Source: CAZBKJ01 sp964492495 (GTDB taxonomy: Bacteria; Patescibacteriota; Microgenomatia; UBA1400; UBA12028). Taken from it: DNA of 23,919 nucleotides. Positions within the stretch are counted from its first letter, which is position 1. Every line of letters begins with the position of its first letter. Where the stretch lies: assembly GCA_964492495.1 (NCBI GenBank), contig CAZBKJ010000021.1:1-23919 (forward strand). Reading direction: 5' to 3'. A program made the translations under genes and the position numbers. Below the pieces are notes generated by a model. It did not search any database, was not told the origin of the DNA, and saw only the letters and a program-made list of their open reading frames with translations. Below, in pieces: positions 21,093 to 23,919 of the stretch.

Positions 21093-21560
21093 CTATGAAC
21101 GAGCGAAATGCGCATCAATCACAGCAATATACGGATCACTCGGAATTTTTTCTTTCACTTTTTCTAGGACGATATTGATCGCCTTGGCTACACCTCTATT
21201 TTGTACTGGATTATTTTTCACCTCGGAGAGATATTCGTAAATCTGAACCAAGTGATCTACCGACAAGGAATCCATGTCTCGTAGCAAATTCTGCAACCAC
21301 ACATCTCTATTCCAGAAAGGATCTTGTACCAGACCTTCTAGAACCTGCTCCATAATCTTGCGTCCAATTTCAATATCTTGCAACATTGCATACCCTCTAT
21401 CAGGATCTACTCCGTGAGCTCCGATCATCCCGGAAACTTCAACGTTCTTTTGTTTTTTTTCCTGAAAAAGATGTTGTATTCTTGCGTATTTTCGAGGTGA
21501 AGTATATCGGAGTTTCCACGAAATGTCTGGATTAGTTTTTTGTTGCTCGGTATGATTCAT
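21093..21560 (-). CDS. Hypothetical protein, 155 residues
   Basis: I do not recognise this protein. It appears soluble and helical, with a polar, basic N-terminal third (SPRKYARIQHLFQEKKQKN) and a heptad-like C-terminal part (VDHLVQIYEYLSEVKNN, AINIVLEKVKEKI). No signal peptide or cysteine is visible. A TATAAT ends eight bases before the ATG, and the region upstream nearly repeats the promoter of the kinase gene next door, which suggests joint control. It could be a partner or target of the kinase, but only the shared promoter and position point to this. Confidence 0.68.
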   Translation of the reverse strand: MNHTEQQKTNPDISWKLRYTSPRKYARIQHLFQEKKQKNVEVSGMIGAHGVDPDRGYAMLQDIEIGRKIMEQVLEGLVQDPFWNRDVWLQNLLRDMDSLSVDHLVQIYEYLSEVKNNPVQNRGVAKAINIVLEKVKEKIPSDPYIAVIDAHFARS

Positions 21561-21568
21561 AGCACATG

Positions 21569-21597
21569 ATTATATAATCGTTTTGAAAAGATAAAAG
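21569..21597 (-). promoter_or_regulatory. Promoter module, copy 1 (hypothetical gene)
   Basis: On the plus strand the bases read ATTATATAAT, CG, then TTTTGAAAAGATAAAAG. Read toward the gene, TATAAT ends eight bases before the ATG at 21560. The 17-base block and the ATTATATAAT block both recur exactly at 22738-22767, with a spacer of two bases here and three there. Confidence 0.65.
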
Positions 21598-21695
21598 AGG
21601 CTTTCTTTTGTAATTCTGGAAGTGAGAAATCGAAGGAATTGTGTCTGTCCATCAGACCTATTTTTACTCTAAGTTACAAAGAGAGCGAAAATATC

Positions 21696-22730
21696 TCAAC
21701 TTCTTTTTCGCACTTGTACTTCTTCTGAAAGCAACAGCGGATCAAAAAGTTCATGAAATTTCCTTGAAAACTCTGCCATAGTTGGCCTATACGTGGTGGT
21801 AGTTTCTACACTAGATGAAATCAGCTTCCGCGTTTTCTCTAAAATACCATAATTATAAAGAAGCTTTGAGAAATCAGGATGAATGATAATTGTTCTATTA
21901 TCAAAGGTCTCCTTTGTTGCTCCTTGAAGAACACAAGAGATTGTTTGAGCCCATGAATACACATCTGTTTTCAAATTAAACAAGCCTAAGAGCTGTTCTG
22001 GAGGCGCAAAGGGCTCTGTCAATACAATCTGTTGAGTTATTTCTTTCTCCTTGGGTTCTAAATACTGAGCAAGATCAAAGTCAATGATATATGGTTTTCC
22101 TGTGTGATCGACAATAATATTACTTGGATGAATATCTCCATGAATGATGCGTTTTTGCGAAATGTACGACAATGTGTCCGTAATTGTTTGCAAAATCCTC
22201 ACAACTTCTGTTCCATCTTCAACGGATAGTGCATATTTATCTATTGATGTAGCACTCGGAATATACTTCGTAACAAGATAAATTCGGGATAACCAGCCGA
22301 GGGACTGAGTGGCAGGGATCGAAGTATCTGGAAAATATGCAAGATCATGAAAGGGTACGATAGTGGGATCATCAAGTTGCATCAAGATAGATGCCTGTCG
22401 AATCGGATGTTGCCATTGCTGGGAGATTAGTTTTCCGCGTCTGTTATAGGATTTTCGAAGACCTTTGAAAAACAAAACTTCATTCGTCGCAAGTTCTTTT
22501 CCCAAGAAAGTGGAATCTGGATGCTCAAATACTTCACTATTGGATCCAGAGATGCGTTCATATTTTGGCGAATCCGTCGGTTCATGATCAAATTTGTAGT
22601 TTCCGACGCCTCTTCCGAGAAGATGTTGTAGGCGAAAATCAACTTGTTGAGGATTCAAAAGATCAATTTCTGTCCAAGTTGGTTCTTCGGCAGGAGCTAC
22701 CATTAAAGGGTATAGTTCATGTGAAATCAT
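21696..22730 (-). CDS. Hanks-like serine/threonine protein kinase (atypical)
   Basis: The 344-residue protein has a protein-kinase fold: VLFFKGLRKS supplies the likely ATP-binding Lys, and IYLVTKYIPSATSID is the hinge. IIHGDIHPSNIIVDHTGKPYIIDFDLAQYL contains the catalytic loop (HGD in place of HRD, His in place of Lys two residues on) and DFD in place of DFG. APPEQ matches the APE end of the activation segment, TDVYSWA is helix F, and YRPTM carries the conserved final Arg. The glycine-rich loop is poor, and a ~90-residue N-terminal part is unassigned. No membrane helix is seen, so it acts in the cytoplasm. The HGDxHPSN form also occurs in small-molecule kinases, so protein substrates are not certain. 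A TATAAT ends seven bases before the ATG. Confidence 0.8.
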   Translation of the reverse strand: MISHELYPLMVAPAEEPTWTEIDLLNPQQVDFRLQHLLGRGVGNYKFDHEPTDSPKYERISGSNSEVFEHPDSTFLGKELATNEVLFFKGLRKSYNRRGKLISQQWQHPIRQASILMQLDDPTIVPFHDLAYFPDTSIPATQSLGWLSRIYLVTKYIPSATSIDKYALSVEDGTEVVRILQTITDTLSYISQKRIIHGDIHPSNIIVDHTGKPYIIDFDLAQYLEPKEKEITQQIVLTEPFAPPEQLLGLFNLKTDVYSWAQTISCVLQGATKETFDNRTIIIHPDFSKLLYNYGILEKTRKLISSSVETTTTYRPTMAEFSRKFHELFDPLLLSEEVQVRKRS

Positions 22731-22737
22731 ATCCTAT

Positions 22738-22767
22738 ATTATATAATTATTTTTGAAAAGATAAAAG
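22738..22767 (-). promoter_or_regulatory. Promoter module, copy 2 (kinase gene)
   Basis: On the plus strand the bases read ATTATATAAT, TAT, then TTTTGAAAAGATAAAAG. Read toward the kinase gene, TATAAT ends seven bases before the ATG at 22730. This nearly repeats 21569-21597. Because ATTATATAAT is palindromic, it could also act on the plus strand toward murJ. Confidence 0.65.
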
Positions 22768-22810
22768 TCCTCTGAGAATCATAGACAAAAATCCCTTGGG
22801 AAGTTAGGAT

Positions 22811-22816
22811 TACAGT
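22811..22816 (+). promoter_or_regulatory. Candidate -10 box for murJ
   Basis: TACAGT is followed by six bases (ACCTTC) and the ATG at 22823. It matches four of six consensus bases; no Shine-Dalgarno is present. Confidence 0.35.
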
Positions 22817-22822
22817 ACCTTC

Positions 22823-23919
22823 ATGCATCATCACATTGTTCACCACACCCGCAAAATCCATGACAAGCTCCACAGCAAAAAAGAGGATGCCGGTGGCTGG
22901 AAAAACTTGTTTTTGCATACCTCACTCACGCTTACCTTTACCTCAGCACTCAGCTACTTTTTTGGTCTCGTTCGTGACAAGACATTTGCCTTCACCCTTG
23001 GTGCTGGATCAGAACTGGATATCTACAATGCATCATTTGTCGTCCCTGATTTTTTGTTTGCGGTACTGGTGAGTGGAGCTCTCGCAGCAGCGTTTGTTCC
23101 GATCTTTACCTCACTTGATGAGAAAGACCGGAAAAAAGCATTTGTGTATACCAACCAAGTCTTGAGTTTTACACTGCTTTTTTTAAGTATCTTTGGAATC
23201 GTCTTTGCTATCTTTCTTCCACGTTTTGTCACGTATTTGGTGCCTGGCTTTTCCCCAGACCAACAAGCAATGTACATCACGACCACTCGCTATCTTTTAC
23301 TTGCCCCATTCTTTTTTACCTTAAGTAACACGTTTGGGAATGCACTCCTGAGTACCAAAGATTTTTTGTGGTATGGACTTGCCCCGGTTCTGTATAACCT
23401 TGGCATCATTATCGGAGTCATGATCTTTGTCCCGATCATGGGACTTCATGGACTGGTCATAGGAACCGTACTTGGAGCCGCTTTTCACATGCTCATACGT
23501 GGACAAGCGATGTGGAGATATGGATTTCGTCCCACGCTCAAACTAGAGTTTTCACGGGAAATAAAAGAGACCCTTTTGCTTATGCTTCCAAAAATGGCAC
23601 AGATTGCACTGTGGCAAGCGATGTTGTGGTGGTTTATCATGCTGGCTTCGCAAGTAGGAGAGGGAAGCGTCACGATCTATAACTTTGCGTACAACTTTCA
23701 AAGCGTCCCGGTGAGCTTGATTGGGATTGCGATTGCGCTCGCTTCGTACTCAAAACTCAGTCACTTGGCTGCACATGAAGACTACAAAACCTTCTCAGTA
23801 CTCGTTCGCAAAGAAAGTCTTCGGATTGTGGGGATCACCTCACTTGCGGCTATTGCCTTGGCACTTGTCAGTCGGCCATTGGTCAATACGCTCCTGGGTG
23901 GTGGACGATTTACCCCAGA
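22823..23919 (+). CDS. murJ: MurJ-type lipid II flippase (cut by window edge)
   Basis: About 365 residues are visible and the frame is open at the window end. Many hydrophobic segments and MviN/MurJ phrases are present: LSYFFGLVRDKTFAFTLGAGSELDIYNASFVVPDFLFAVLVSGALAAAFVPIF, then LLAPFFFTLSNTFGNALLSTKDF, APVLYNLGIIIG, and the central VSLIGIAIALASY. It flips the peptidoglycan precursor lipid II across the membrane. The N terminus before the first helix is longer than usual (~35 residues) and rich in His and Lys (MHHHIVHHTRKIHDKLHSKK). The ATG at 22823 is chosen because TACAGT ends six bases upstream; no Shine-Dalgarno exists. It is divergent from the kinase gene. It belongs to the same superfamily as the Wzx-like flippase at 10131 but is a different protein. 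Confidence 0.9.
   Translation, partial: MHHHIVHHTRKIHDKLHSKKEDAGGWKNLFLHTSLTLTFTSALSYFFGLVRDKTFAFTLGAGSELDIYNASFVVPDFLFAVLVSGALAAAFVPIFTSLDEKDRKKAFVYTNQVLSFTLLFLSIFGIVFAIFLPRFVTYLVPGFSPDQQAMYITTTRYLLLAPFFFTLSNTFGNALLSTKDFLWYGLAPVLYNLGIIIGVMIFVPIMGLHGLVIGTVLGAAFHMLIRGQAMWRYGFRPTLKLEFSREIKETLLLMLPKMAQIALWQAMLWWFIMLASQVGEGSVTIYNFAYNFQSVPVSLIGIAIALASYSKLSHLAAHEDYKTFSVLVRKESLRIVGITSLAAIALALVSRPLVNTLLGGGRFTP

Noticed and set aside
1..23919. CRISPR array, IS transposase, rRNA, or UGA recoding
   Set aside because: No regularly spaced repeats, no transposase motif and no rRNA segments were recognised, and TGA serves as a stop in several confident genes.
1..23919. Rho-independent terminators
   Set aside because: No GC-rich hairpin followed by a clear T run was found after any gene. 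The hairpins seen are inside genes or tRNA regions.

Overview
The window looks like a metagenome-derived chromosome segment from a small-genome bacterium, most likely a member of the Patescibacteria (candidate phyla radiation). I infer this from a TsaC-TsaE fusion next to tsaD, several lineage-specific short proteins, large secreted repeat proteins with one C-terminal membrane anchor, and many short palindromic repeats inside genes and tRNA loci. The assignment is tentative because no rRNA or ribosomal protein is present. TGA ends several confident genes (tsaC-tsaE, wzx-like, polymerase), so the code is standard and the UGA=Gly groups are unlikely. A run of ten N at 11666-11675 is an assembly gap.

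Layout. 1-427: the 5' end of a signal peptidase gene (minus strand), then a tRNA region (plus strand) with a tRNA-like 5' fragment, palindromic repeats, tRNA-Val(CAC), and a 78-bp palindromic insert bounded by two copies of the tRNA 3' end. 428-2868 (+): a small protein, the TsaC-TsaE fusion and TsaD, which make the tRNA t6A modification. 2878-7162 (-): a hypothetical protein, a tRNA-dihydrouridine synthase, another hypothetical, and a secreted C39-type peptidase-like protein. 7194-13486 (+): a surface polysaccharide cluster with an AT-rich methyltransferase, a GT4 and a GT2 glycosyltransferase, a Wzx-type flippase, a gap-broken GT2 glycosyltransferase, and an O-antigen ligase/polymerase-type membrane protein. 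13431-16031 (-): an Ig-like membrane-anchored protein, a coiled-coil membrane protein, tRNA-Thr(CGT), and the C-terminal half of a split transketolase. 16164-20201 (+): a ~1345-residue secreted LamG/beta-helix/FN3 protein with a C-terminal membrane anchor. 20198-22730 (-): the N-terminal half of transketolase, a hypothetical, and a Hanks-like kinase. 22823-end (+): a MurJ-type lipid II flippase, cut by the window edge.

How the genes work together. The dominant theme is the cell envelope: glycan synthesis, flipping and polymerisation, MurJ, signal peptidase, and several exported or anchored proteins. A second theme is tRNA biology: two complete tRNAs, t6A synthesis, dihydrouridine synthase, and at least two tRNA fragments.

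Two patterns stand out. First, many genes have a -10-like hexamer ending only 6-8 bases before the start codon and no Shine-Dalgarno sequence, which is the arrangement of leaderless mRNAs. A few others (428, 3393, 5188) have ordinary Shine-Dalgarno sites. Second, short palindromic repeats of several families sit in frame inside protein genes (tsaD, both early glycosyltransferases, the gap-broken glycosyltransferase) and also in the tRNA region. They resemble in style the Rickettsia palindromic elements that insert into coding sequence. These two patterns, plus a nearly identical promoter module shared by the kinase gene and its neighbour, are the best candidates for undescribed biology here.
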